A stretch of DNA of 62,500 bases, taken from Prorocentrum cordatum. Taxonomy: Eukaryota; Sar; Dinophyceae; Prorocentrales; Prorocentraceae. Location: assembly GCA_963575745.1 (NCBI GenBank), contig CAUYUJ010002069.1, forward strand, positions 1 to 62,500, given 5' to 3'. Positions within the stretch are counted from its first letter, which is position 1. The number at the start of each line of letters is the position of its first letter. The notes below the pieces were generated by a model. That model had not been told where the DNA came from. It was given only the letters and a program-made list of their open reading frames with translations, and ran no database searches. This document shows positions 32,965 to 42,142 of the stretch, piece after piece. The translations under genes and the position numbers were made by a program.

Positions 32965-33835
32965 GTCGCGCCCCCTTAGCTTGGCTTAGTTTATCTCGTC
33001 TTAGCTTAGCTTGGCTTAGCTTAGCTTGGCTTAGCTTAGCTTAGCTTGGCTTACCTTAGCTTAGCTTGGCTTAGCCTAGCTCAGCTTAGCCTAATGTAGC
33101 TTAGCTTAGCGTATCATAGCATGGCATGACATAGCATAGCACAGCATAGCATACCATAGCACAGTATTGCATAGCATAGCTCAGCATAGCTTAGCATAGC
33201 GCCCCCTTAGCTTGGCTTAGCTTATCTCGTCTTAGCTTAGCTTGGCTTAGCTTAGCTCGGCTTAGCTTAGCTTAGCTTGGCTTACCTTAGCTTAGCTTAG
33301 CTGAGCTTAGCTTAGCCTAATGTAGCTTAGCTTAGCGTAGCATAGCATAGCATGGCATAACATAGCACAGCATAGCATACCATAGCACAGTATTGCATAG
33401 CATAGCTTAGCATAGCATATATTAGCATAGCACGGCGCATCATAGCACAGCATAGCATATTATAGCATCGCATAGCATAGCATAGCATAGCGCAGCATAG
33501 CATATCATAACATGGCCTGGCATAGTCTTAGCTTTCGCTTAGCTTTCGCTTAGCTTTAGCTTAGCTTTAGCTCAGCGTTAGCTTAGCTTTAGCTTAGCTT
33601 TAGCTTAGCGTTAGCTTAGCGTTAGCTTAGCTTCACCTTAGCTGTAGCTTAGCTTTAGCTTAGTTTTAGCTTAATGTTAGCTTAGCTGTAGCTTAGATTT
33701 AGCTTAAAGATAGCTTAGCTGTAGCTTAGCGTTAGCTTAGCTTTAGTTTAGCTTTAGCTTAGCGTTAGCTTAGCTTTAGCTTAGCTCTAGCTTAGTTTTA
33801 GCTTAGCTTTAGCTTAGCTTTACTGCTACTACGAA
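32965..33835 (+). repeat. TTAGC/CATAGC pentanucleotide satellite
   Basis: Three phases: TTAGC/TTGGC (32970-33110), ATAGC/ACAGC (33110-33200 and 33340-33510) and TTTAGC/GTTAGC (33530-33825). A higher-order unit of about 235 bases is visible: CGCCCCCTTAGCTTGGCTTA at 32966 and again at 33201, each leading through the TTAGC phase into the CATAGC phase. It has no open frame of note and is not the dinoflagellate telomere word TTTAGGG. Confidence 0.95.
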
Positions 33836-34089
33836 TGCTGCTTTCCTAGGGGCTCCAACTCCTAGGTAGGGTCGCACTGGGATAATTGCCGCGCCTGTCG
33901 TCTACGCGGGCTCGCTCTCCCACTCAGATGCTCGTGGACAGACTCCCTCAGCGAAACATGCCAGGAGTATGAGATGCACATGGGGATCTCCGCGTCGAGT
34001 TGTAACTTGGACGCCTTCGGGCCTTCCCTCACTCACTGCTCATTTCCCTCATTCAGAAACCCACGTATTCATGCGTAGACCAGTCACGT

Positions 34090-34320
34090 TCAACGCATGC
34101 TCACATCACTCATTTCCCCCCGCACTCACATCGCACCTAAAATAATTCATTCTCAGACTCGTACTCAGAGTCGCCCTCCTTCACTCAGACTCACCCTCAA
34201 CATGTATCACATTCAGACTCGCTCATACTCGGAATCGCTCGAATCCAGATTCGTGCGCATTCGGAAACAAGTTTCATCACACGCACACACACATTCAGTC
34301 AAGGCTCAGTCATAGCATGA
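34090..34320 (+). repeat. CTCAGACTC degenerate repeat
   Basis: Same family as at 27290, 30330 and 31800. It follows spacer at 33900-34020 whose ATGCACATGGGGATCTCCGCG resembles the shared flank at 29020-29060. Confidence 0.82.
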
Positions 34321-34537
34321 TCCCACTCTATTCAGATCTTTAACGAGGCGGAACCGCCAGGGGTCAGGACACTCCTGGGATCCACGCCCACACTTTGGGG
34401 ATCTGCCGCTGCCCGCGCCGCCTCCCGAGCGGCCCACGGCGGCACCACACTCGTGATCTCCAGGGGAGACCCGGCCGCAGCCATGCCGGCTCGGGGCCCC
34501 CCCGCGCGGCTCGCCGCGGGCGGCGATGCAGGTGCTG

Positions 34538-34644
34538 GCATCGCTCGGACGTGCGTATTTTTTTCTCGGCGAGGATCATCGAGCGAAAAAAACACGCACG
34601 GAACCGAACAATGCACGGGAAATGGACGTCCGAGCGACGGCAAG
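34538..34644. mobile_element. foldback MITE, copy 2, with perfect 8-bp target duplication
   Basis: Bounded by AGGTGCTG at 34530-34537 and 34645-34652. Outer inverted arms are CATCGCTCGGACGT and ACGTCCGAGCGACG. Inner arms are GTGCGTATTTTTTTCTCG and CGAGCGAAAAAAACACGCAC, so nearly the whole 107 bases can fold into one hairpin. No coding capacity. Eight-base target duplications are typical of hAT-type DNA transposons, but no transposase was seen in the window. Confidence 0.9.
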
Positions 34645-34652
34645 AGGTGCTG

Positions 34653-34973
34653 CAGCCGCCCGCGTGGAGCGCCGCGGCAGGACGCGGGGGCTGCGCGGCG
34701 CAGCCGGGAGTCGGAGGCACCGCCCTGCTCGGAGGGCGCCAGCGTTGCCACGACCAAGAGATCCGAGGCTCCGGAAAAAAATCGTGCGCGGCCGGCTTGG
34801 GGGTCGCGTTCGGCCCCCGGGGGCCTTGCGCGGCCCCCGGGATCGCCAAGAAACGGCTCGGGACGAAGAGCCGGCCCTGGGGAAGTGGTCCGGACCTCCG
34901 GGGCCCACGCAACGAAACAAAGAGGAGCGCAGCACGTTTGGGGGCATACTGGCGTCGTGGGGTTAGATAGTAA
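34653..34973. repeat. dispersed-repeat copy in spacer between two MITEs
   Basis: Bases 34808-34913 are a copy of the GGGCCGT..GGGATGAAAAGCC family (CGGCTCGGGACGAAGAGCCG here), shared with 1070-1175, 35308-35425 and intron 3 of the alveolin gene. The rest is GC-rich without recognised content. Confidence 0.65.
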
Positions 34974-34981
34974 GTCACTTG

Positions 34982-35066
34982 GCATCGCTCGGACGTGTGT
35001 CTCACCACAAAAGAAAAGCACTAAATCGACAAATACACGGGGAATGGACGTCCGAGCGATGGCGAA
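34982..35066. mobile_element. foldback MITE, copy 3, internally deleted
   Basis: Ends GCATCGCTCGGACGTGTGTC and GGACGTCCGAGCGATGGCGAA. Fourteen bases of each end (CATCGCTCGGACGT) are perfect inverted repeats. The inner hairpin of copy 2 is replaced by a diverged A-rich loop. Flanking octamers GTCACTTG and ATCACGGA share only TCAC. Confidence 0.82.
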
Positions 35067-35307
35067 ATCACGGAAGTTTCCGCTCGTCGTGCACAGTATG
35101 CACGTCGGCGAGTAACACGACACGCAATAGCGCGCGCAGCGCGGCCTAACAGCGTCCCAGTAGCGCCCAAGGACGCCCCGTGAGGGAGATGCATCACGTC
35201 CATCTTGCGCGATATAGGATGCGCAATTGAGCGCCCAGGGGACGACCAAAATCTTTCGTGAGTTGCTGTCTAGGAGAAGAAACCACGACGGGAGATTTTT
35301 GCTGGTT

Positions 35308-35590
35308 TCGGCCTCCGGGGGTCATCAGCGGGCCCCAGGGCCGTCAAAAATGACCCAGGATGAGAAGCCAGGGGACGAGGTTGCGGCTCTTGGGGATTCG
35401 GTATCGAAAATGTCTTGGGCGTCGCGTAGTGTGGGGGCGATACAGGGGGGGGGGAGCGGCGAGGGCTGCAGAAAAGGTGCCCTTCAGGGCCCCTAAGGGA
35501 GCTTCAGAGCCCAAAAGGAGGGATGTAGGACCCGAAAAGTGCACCTTCTCTCCCCCCCCTCATTGATCGCCCCGCCATTTAGCGACGCCC
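35308..35590 (+). repeat. two adjoining dispersed repeats
   Basis: Bases 35308-35425 belong to the family also at 1070, 34808 and 36681. Bases 35418-35590 match 13725-13893. Their adjacency may mean one longer element of which the others are fragments. Confidence 0.75.
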
Positions 35591-35930
35591 AGAAGTCAGG
35601 ACATTGGACGGCTGGGTGTTCACTGAAGTTCACCAAGCCGAACCTGGCCAGGCTCCTCCTGGGCACAGGGCGAGCGCATAGTTATGCGCCCTCCTGGCCA
35701 CTGGTGCACGTGCGCTCGTGGCCAAGCCGGGGGGGCGTGCGCGTTCATCCCGTCGGGGCTCAAGAGACGAGTGTCAATGCAAACGGGGATCAGCCAGAGC
35801 GCCAGATCTTGCAGGATCCTGCAGAGCCAGGGTCGCATTGACTCGGGCTTGGGCGCAGGATCCTGCAGGATCCCACGAAGCCTGACTGACCCGGGTCTGG
35901 ATTGACCCAGGTCAGTAAATCCCTGATCTT
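35591..35930. other. spacer upstream of the alveolin gene
   Basis: Contains a local repeat of GCAGGATCCTGCAGGATCC at about 35810 and 35860 and CTGACCCGGGTC/TTGACCCAGGTC at 35885-35915. No TATA-like box or spliced-leader sequence was found. Any promoter here is not identifiable. Confidence 0.4.
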
Positions 35931-38900
35931 GTGCCCAGGATGGGTCACGTTGTATGTTCGAGGGGCCTCGTCTGTCCTTTGTGTGGCGGTCTTTTCGGGT
36001 ATCCGACGCGTGCTCGACGCGGATTCTGCTCGCACTCGGCCTGGATTCGGCGCGGATCCGACGCGGAATGGACGCGGGCTCGGCGCGCGACGTGGCAGGC
36101 AGGGCCCCCCGAGCATGCAGCGACAGGTGGGCCCGGGGGTGCCGCGCGCTTCCCCGGCGCCGCTGTGGCTGGCAGCGGTGCCGCCAGCAGCGGCGGCGGC
36201 ACGCCGCTGCAGACCCCGCCGGCGCCCGGGCTGCAGTCGGCCTCCACAGGTTCGGGGGCAACGATGGGGGGGGAATGGCATAGGGGGGGATGCATCGACC
36301 CCCAACCGCCCATTGATCGCTGGGGCCCGATAGCCCCAGCCCGCCCAGGAAGGTGCGGAATCACGATCGGAGGCCTGTCGCCAATACATCGGCGATGAAT
36401 CGCCGATTCCAGGTCGACGCATCCCCCCCATATGCCAGTCCCCCCCTATCGTTGCCCCTCACAGGTGCAGGGCTGCCGCAGCAGCTGCGCTCCGCCGCGA
36501 CGGAGGTCAGATTGGGGGGCTGGTCGAGGCGAACAGCGGCCCTCATTGGCGCGTCCTGCGTCCTTGGTGGGCCTCATGGAGGTTTCCTCGTCGCCACGGC
36601 TGGATCCACCTCCAGAGTCGGCCGAGGTCCCAGAGATCCAACGCATTGAACAAATCAAGGCGAAACTTTTTCGCAATGTTCGGCCTCTAGGGGCCCTCGC
36701 CGGGCCCTGCGACCGTCAAACAACGACTCAGGATGAAAGACCGGTCTTGGGGAATGGGTCGAGACTTCCGGGGACCCCGTCTGGAAAATATCACGACATC
36801 GAATCTCTGGGGTTGGACATTGGGAGGGGTCCAGGGGGCGCTCTGGAGCGGATGTGGGCCGGGCGGGGGAGTTGTTGTTGTCTCAATTGGTTTGCCTCCG
36901 AGGTGGGCGCGAGGCGGAAAGATGCCGCGGCGATTGTGGAGCACTCGCGCGAGCAAGTCGTGGAATACCACGAAAGAACGGTGGGCGTGCCAGTGCAGCT
37001 CATCAGGGAACAGATTCTGGAGGTCCCAGAAATCTCCCACATGGACTTCGTCAGGGAGGTTCCAGTGGAGGAGGTGCGGCAGGTGCCGAAACCCGTGGAG
37101 AGGCCTGATGTGCAGCTAGTCGAGAAGGTGATCGAAGTGCCATGGGTAGAGTACCAGGAGCGCATCGTAGAGGTCCCACAGGTGGAGTACCGCGAGATCG
37201 TGAGGCAAGCACCGAAATACGAGGTGCGGTACATAGACAAGCCGATCTTAAAGCCGATCTTCGAGTACGTCGAGAAAATCATCGAGGTTCCACACATTGT
37301 GCAGCAGGAGCGGGTGATCGAGGTGCCACAGGTGGAATACTGTGAGATCGTGAAGGAGGTGAAGGTGCCCGTGCCCCAGCTGGTGTCGAAGCAGGTTCCC
37401 AAGCCGGTGATGAACTACGTCGAAAAGATAATCGAGGAACCGGTGGAATTGCGGCACGAAGTGCCCGTAGAGATCCCCCGCTTCATCCACGTGGAGGCCG
37501 TGACGCAGGTGGCCAGGCCAGTGTATGAGGACGTGGTGATGCCGTTTCCACAAGAGAGGTGGACGCCAGAGGCGGGCCAGGCAACCGCCATCGCAGCCAG
37601 CTCTGCCACGAGAGCTGTTGTCGCTGCCGCGGAGCTGCCAGCGCAGTCCGTGCATCTGCGGGCAGCTGGTGCACAGCCGCCGACGGCGTCTGTGCAGGCA
37701 GCCCGCGCCAGCGAGCAGACCCTGCCTATCCCGCCGCCGGCGCAGCAGGCGCTCCCCGTGATCGTGTCCCGCGACTCCACGACGGGGCCTCAGGCGCTGC
37801 AGGGCACCGCTGGCACTCAGATGCTCTGGGGCGGCGTTGAGACGCAGATGCTGCCGAGTGGCCATGGCCCGCAGATTCTACAGGGCTCCCTCGGGAGGCA
37901 GATGCTGCCAGTTGCTGCTGGCACGCAGCTGCTCCCAGGCGCCGATGGCACGCAGATTCTACAGGGCACGCAGATGCTGCCAGGCACCGCTGATACGCAG
38001 ATGCTTCCGGGCGCCGCTGGTACGCAGATGCTGCCAGGCACCGCTGCTACGCAGATGCTTCCAGGCGCCGCTGGCACGCAAATGATGCCAGGCACGCAGA
38101 TGCTGCAGGACAATGCTGGGACTCAGATGTTACAGGGCTCCCCTGGGACGCAGATGCTGCCAGGCACTCATGATAAGCAGATGCTGATGGGCGCCGCTGG
38201 CACGCAGATGTTGCCAGGCACGCAGATGCTGCAGGGCAATGCTGGGACGCAGATACTGCAGGGCTTCTCTGGGACGCAGCTGCAGCAGGCGCTCCCAGTG
38301 ACCGTGTTCCACGACTCCATGACGGGGCCTGCTGTGCTGCCCATGGCCACGGCGCAGGCGTGCAGCGTGGTCGCTGCCAGGGCCCTCGCCCCAGACGCCT
38401 TCCAGCAGATCCCGCCTCCGCTGCCAGAGGTGCTGCCGCCAGGCTTCATGCAGACGGGCGGCGGGGGTACCGCCAGCCTCCTGCAGAGCCCGCCACCGTC
38501 GCAGCCGCAAGTGCTGCTGCCGACCATCATGCAGGCGGGCGGTGCGGGTACCGCAGGAGCCATCGCCCCCGACGCCTTCCAGCAGATCTTGCCGCCGCCG
38601 CAGCCGCAGACGCTGCCGCCAACCATCATGCAGGGCGTCTCCAGCATGACGGGCCAAGTGGGCTTGCCCATGACGTCGATGCAGGCCGCGCAGTCCACCG
38701 GCTTGCAAGGGCAGCAGCAGTCGCCAGGCACTCACCTCCCCGACTCATGCCTGGACCCCCCCCTGGGCTGGATTTCTTCTCTTCTTTCCGCGGGGGGTCC
38801 TTCTTCGCGGCGGCCCGTTACACCTTGGACCCCTGGCGGCGCTGTGATTTCTTTCCTTCTTCGCGCGTGCCTTGTCATTGGAGCCCCTGAACCTTCCGAT

Positions 38901-40341
38901 TCGAGTAAAACTTGAGCACACTAGCACAACATACATTTGCTTCTAGAGTGCTGCTGCGTTGCATTAGCAATCTGGACTCTCGCGCTTTTCTTTCCCTGGC
39001 TGCGCCAAGTGGGAGTGGAACTCCACGCGCGAGCACCCCCGCGGCTGAGAGTCCACTCCTCTTCGAAAACTTGAGACAAGGTTAACCCCAGTCCTTGACC
39101 CCCTCGCCAGGCATTTCTTTTTTCTTCTGCGGGAACCTGACCCCCTGGGTTCGGCGCGCCCAGAGGTTCTTTTCTTCCGAATGGGCCGCCGTGGGTCCTG
39201 CGTTTGAGTCGGCCGGATGATCCCAGGCACCGGCCAGGCGGTGATGCCTGCGGCGGAGCAGTTCGCGCACCAGGTGCTGCACGGCACCGCTGGCACTCAG
39301 ATGCTCCAGGGCGGTGTTGAGACGCAGATGCTGCCCAGCCGCATTGGCACACAGACAGGCTCGCTCGGGACGCAGATGCTGCCAGTTGCTGCTGGTACGC
39401 GGATGCTCCCAGGCGCCGATGGCACGCGGATGCTGCCAAGCACCGCTGATACGCAGATGCTTCCAGGCGCCGCTGGCACGCAGATGCTGCCAGGCACCGC
39501 TGCTACGCAGATGCTTCCAGGCGCCGCTGGCACGCAAATGATGCCAGGCACGCAGATGCTGCAGGACAATGCTGGGACTCAGATGTTACAGGGCTCCCCT
39601 TTGACGCAGATGCTGCCAGGCACTCATGATAAGCAGATGCTGATGGGCGCCACTGGCACGCAGATGTTGCCAGGCACGCAGATGCTGCAGGGCAATGCTG
39701 GGACGCAGATGCTACAGGGCTTTTCTGGGACGCGGATGCTGCCAGGCACTGATGCTGAGCAGATGCTTCTGGGCACCGCTGGCACGCAGATCCTGCCGGG
39801 CACGCAGGTGCTGCCCAGGAATGTCGGGACGCAGATGCTGCCGGGCGCCAGTGGTACTCAGATGCTTCCGGGCGCCGCTGGCACGCAGATGGTGCCGGGC
39901 ACGCAGATGTTGCAGGGGCACGCCGGGACGCAGCATGGCTTCCCAGGCACGCAGATGTTGCCAGGCGCTGCTGACACGCAGATGCCGCTGGGCGCCGCTG
40001 GCGCGCAGCTGCCGTATGAGAATGCCGGGGCGCCTTTGCAGAATGGCTTCCCCAGGACGCAGATGTTGCCAGGCACCGCTGATACGCAGACGCCTCCGGA
40101 CGCCGCGGCTGGCACGCAGCTGCTGCTGGGCACGCAGATGATGCCTGGGAATGCCGGGGCTCAGACTTTTCGAAGTGTTTCCGGCAGACCTCCTCCAGAG
40201 GTGTCCTCGCTCCAGGCTGTCGTGCCGACGCAGGTGCCTGCCGTGGCCCAACAGCAGGCCGGGCGCCAGGAGCGCCCCGCCGAGGAGCCGAGCGGCCGCG
40301 GCTTTTTCGAAGGGCTGTTCACAGGCCTCGCTGGGGCCTGA
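35931..40341 (+). CDS. alveolin-domain protein with a long GTQMLPG repeat tail, five exons
   Basis: Predicted exons: to 36249, 36465-36505, 36582-36626, 36903-38727 and 39227-40341 (stop TGA). All joins keep frame; the junction residues read SAST-G-AGLP, SAATE-VSSSP, ESAE-VGARR and QQSP-G-TGQA. After the third intron, residues coded by about 36960-37550 form the alveolin domain: repeated EKVIEVPxVEY, VPQVEYREIV and QVPKPVMNYVEKIIEE words rich in Val, Pro, Glu and Lys. Alveolins line the alveolar sacs under the plasma membrane of alveolates and give the cell cortex its shape. The C-terminal 700 or so residues are a tandem decapeptide, GTQMLPGAAG-like, split by intron 4, with Pro/Gln-rich spacers. 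There is no signal peptide or membrane segment in the certain part. The start is uncertain: 35931 is only the first in-frame Met, and further upstream exons are possible. The exon model is inferred, not supported by transcripts. Confidence 0.82.
36250..36464 (+). mobile_element. intron 1, introner-like, with long inverted-repeat arms
   Basis: GT-AG intron of 215 bases. CACAGGT stands at 36245-36251 and again at 36460-36466, so the splice sites lie inside a 7-bp direct repeat. The left arm runs GGGGGCAACGATGGGGGG, TGGCATAGGGGGGGATGC, ATCGACC. The right arm read in reverse complement runs GGGGCAACGATAGGGGGG, TGGCATATGGGGGGGATGC, GTCGACC. Arms of about 70 bases match at roughly 80 percent by eye. 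This is the structure of a TIR element that created an intron on insertion. Confidence 0.82.
36506..36581 (+). other. intron 2, direct-repeat bounded
   Basis: GT-AG, 76 bases, between GGAGGT at 36502-36507 and GGAGGT at 36578-36583. No inverted arms are visible, so it may be an old or deleted introner or an ordinary intron. Removal joins ACGGAG to GTTTCC in frame. Confidence 0.68.
36627..36902 (+). mobile_element. intron 3, direct-repeat bounded, carrying a dispersed repeat
   Basis: GT-AG, 276 bases, between CCGAGGT at 36622-36628 and CCGAGGT at 36898-36904. Its middle (36681-36800) is a copy of the dispersed family found at 1070, 34808 and 35308. Weak inverted similarity of the ends: CCAACGCATTGAACAA near the start and TTGTTGTCTCAATTGG near the end. 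Its length is a multiple of three without in-frame stop, so retention would not break the protein. Confidence 0.72.
37797..40155 (+). repeat. 30-bp coding tandem repeat (GTQMLPG decapeptide), two blocks
   Basis: GGCACGCAGATGCTGCCAGG-type units of 30 bases at 37797-38290 and 39280-40155, separated by Pro-rich sequence and intron 4. The stretch 37985-38280 and the stretch 39445-39725 are nearly identical in unit order, including TADTQMLPGAAG and AATQMLPGAAG, so the second block arose by a recent large duplication. Confidence 0.92.
38728..39226 (+). mobile_element. intron 4, GC-AG, introner-like
   Basis: 499 bases between CCAGGCAC at 38724-38731 and CCAGGCAC at 39223-39230. The donor is AG/GC, a non-canonical type known in dinoflagellates. 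CCGACTCA at 38740, 12 bases inside the left end, is matched by TGAGTCGG at 39205-39212, 14 bases inside the right end. GGACCC follows on each arm. Without splicing the upstream frame stops at 38913-38915. With splicing it joins the second half of the same decapeptide repeat in frame. Confidence 0.82.
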
Positions 40342-41060
40342 CGCCGCGAAGTGGCTTGGTCCCGTGCGTGCGCGATGGCCGCCCTCTTCGATCAAGAGTC
40401 GGGCCTTCGCGGAGTACAGGCAGATGACTGATCCAGGGATCACTGTAGGTTTGGCCGCTGTCGGGCCCGATGGCGGCCAGTGCACGCGAGGAGCGATCGA
40501 CGGGCAGCGCGTCTCCTGCTTCTCATCCTCCTCTTTTTCCTCATCGGCATGCTATCGGGCACTCCCGTAGCGTCAGTCTCCTCATCCCGCTCAATAGTGA
40601 GGAAGAAGCACCCCGACCCCCAGCAATGGCGTGCACGACACAGTCTTGCGCCTCAACTAGACGATCCTGCCCCGTTCGATTCCTCCCCTGGGGGCGTTGA
40701 AAAAAGTGGCTGGTGGGTGGTTCTTATGGCCTCTATCCTCTTCTCTCGCCACCATCCTCGTTCGCCTCCTCCTCCTCCACCTCCCTCCTCCTCCTCCTCC
40801 CCCTCCTCCTCCCCATCCAGCCTGCTCCTCTCACGCCGCCGTCGGCGGCGCGCGCGCCCCTGCTTTGCCCGCTTCCATCTCGGCGCTCGCCCGTCGCTGC
40901 AGGCTGCCACGTCGCAGTTGCATCCCACCTCCACTCGTGTCCCGCCTATCGCGTGGGGTTGGAGCAACAGCTGCTGAGGATCAAGAGATCCCGGAGGCGG
41001 GGAAGGAGGAGGAGGAGGAGGAGGAGGAGGAGGAGGAGGAAGAGCGAGAACGATGACGTT
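40342..41060. other. spacer downstream of the alveolin gene with CCT and GAG tracts
   Basis: CCT triplets at 40762-40812 and GAG triplets at 41003-41044. No coding motif. A 3-prime UTR could lie at 40342-40740 but no polyadenylation signal is expected or seen. Confidence 0.5.
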
Positions 41061-41565
41061 GTGTTACCTCCACGCTGCTACAAAAAAAGCGGCATTCGAG
41101 AGGCCTTACGGCCAGTTCCGCCGACCTTGAAGGGGGAGAGCAGTGGAGTGTGCTCGTCTCTGATAGTCGGCCCATCTCGCCACCGTGCCTGGGTCGTGGC
41201 TCAAAAGCCTCTGAGCTTCGTAGGACCTTTTGGGGGGGCCTGTCAGGACCACTCGCTTTTTTCTAGGGCTTCATTTTCGGCCTGTTGGATTTTCCTGGGT
41301 GTCCCTTGGGGGCCCTCGGGGGCTGCCTGGGGGGCACATGGGGAGCCTGCTGGCGGTCTCAGGGGGCATGTGGCAGCGATGCGCGAGGGGGGCAGCTATG
41401 TCGTATCCACAAATCGGCTGCGAGCGAGGGGGGGGGAAATGACAAGCTAGGTGCGCTCGCGTCATACCTGACATCCTACCCCTCCCTCCCATCCCTTACC
41501 ATGGCGTAGATCCCCTCTCTTCTCGCACAGTCGGATGTCGAGCAGGGCAATTATCCCGAAAGGGT
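41061..41565. other. unassigned spacer
   Basis: GGGGGCC, GGGGGCCTGTCAGG and TTGGGGGCCCTCGGGG words, resembling 58675-58905 weakly. No gene recognised. Confidence 0.4.
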
Positions 41566-41860
41566 ACGCGATGCATTGTAGAGCACGGCATGGCATGGCG
41601 TAGAAGAGCACCGCAAAGCGTAGTATGTCACAGCATGGCGTGGCGTGGCGTAGTGAAGAATTGCATCACAAAGCTTTGCAACGCAAAGCATGGCATCACA
41701 CAGCGGCCCCGAACGTGACATTGCATAGCATGGCGTTGAAGATCAAAGCGTAGCATGGCATAGCACGACGTGGCACTTAAGCATTGCATATCACAGCTCC
41801 AGCTGAAGGCATGGCATCGCGCAGCGGAACGCAACCTAGCATTGCATTGCATGCCGTGGC
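41566..41860 (+). repeat. CATGGCATAGC/GCATGGCGTAG degenerate repeat
   Basis: Loose pentamer and decamer words (GCATGGCGTA, ACAGCATGGC, TAGCATGGCA) like the CATAGC phase of the satellite at 33110-33510. Confidence 0.82.
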
Positions 41861-41865
41861 ATGGC

Positions 41866-42000
41866 ACGGGAAATGACGCCAGCGCTGCAGCGGGAGCACG
41901 ATTCGGAACGAGCGGAAGCGCGGAAATGAGGCCAGCGCTGCAGCGGGAGCACGATTCGGAACGAGCGGGGCCCGAAAATGAGGCCGGCGCCTCAGCGAGA
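41866..42000 (+). repeat. 55-62-bp tandem repeat, about 2.5 units
   Basis: GGAAATGACGCCAGCGCTGC at 41868 and GGAAATGAGGCCAGCGCTGC at 41925 each lead into AGCGGGAGCACGATTCGGAA; GAAAATGAGGCCGGCGCC at 41974 starts a partial third. Confidence 0.88.
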
Positions 42001-42142
42001 GCAGCATTTTGACAACAAATGCAGGCGAAAACCCAACTCCGGGGAATCCTGTGTGTAAAAAACAATACGCGGGGGGGGGGGGGGCGAGCACTCCCAACCC
42101 GTGATCAGGGGAAGGAGGAGAGTAGTATTCATATGGAGTAAT

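Noticed and set aside
32965-33835. TTAGC/TTTAGC repeat as telomeric DNA
   Set aside because: The unit lacks the GGG of known plant-like or dinoflagellate telomere words and changes phase internally.
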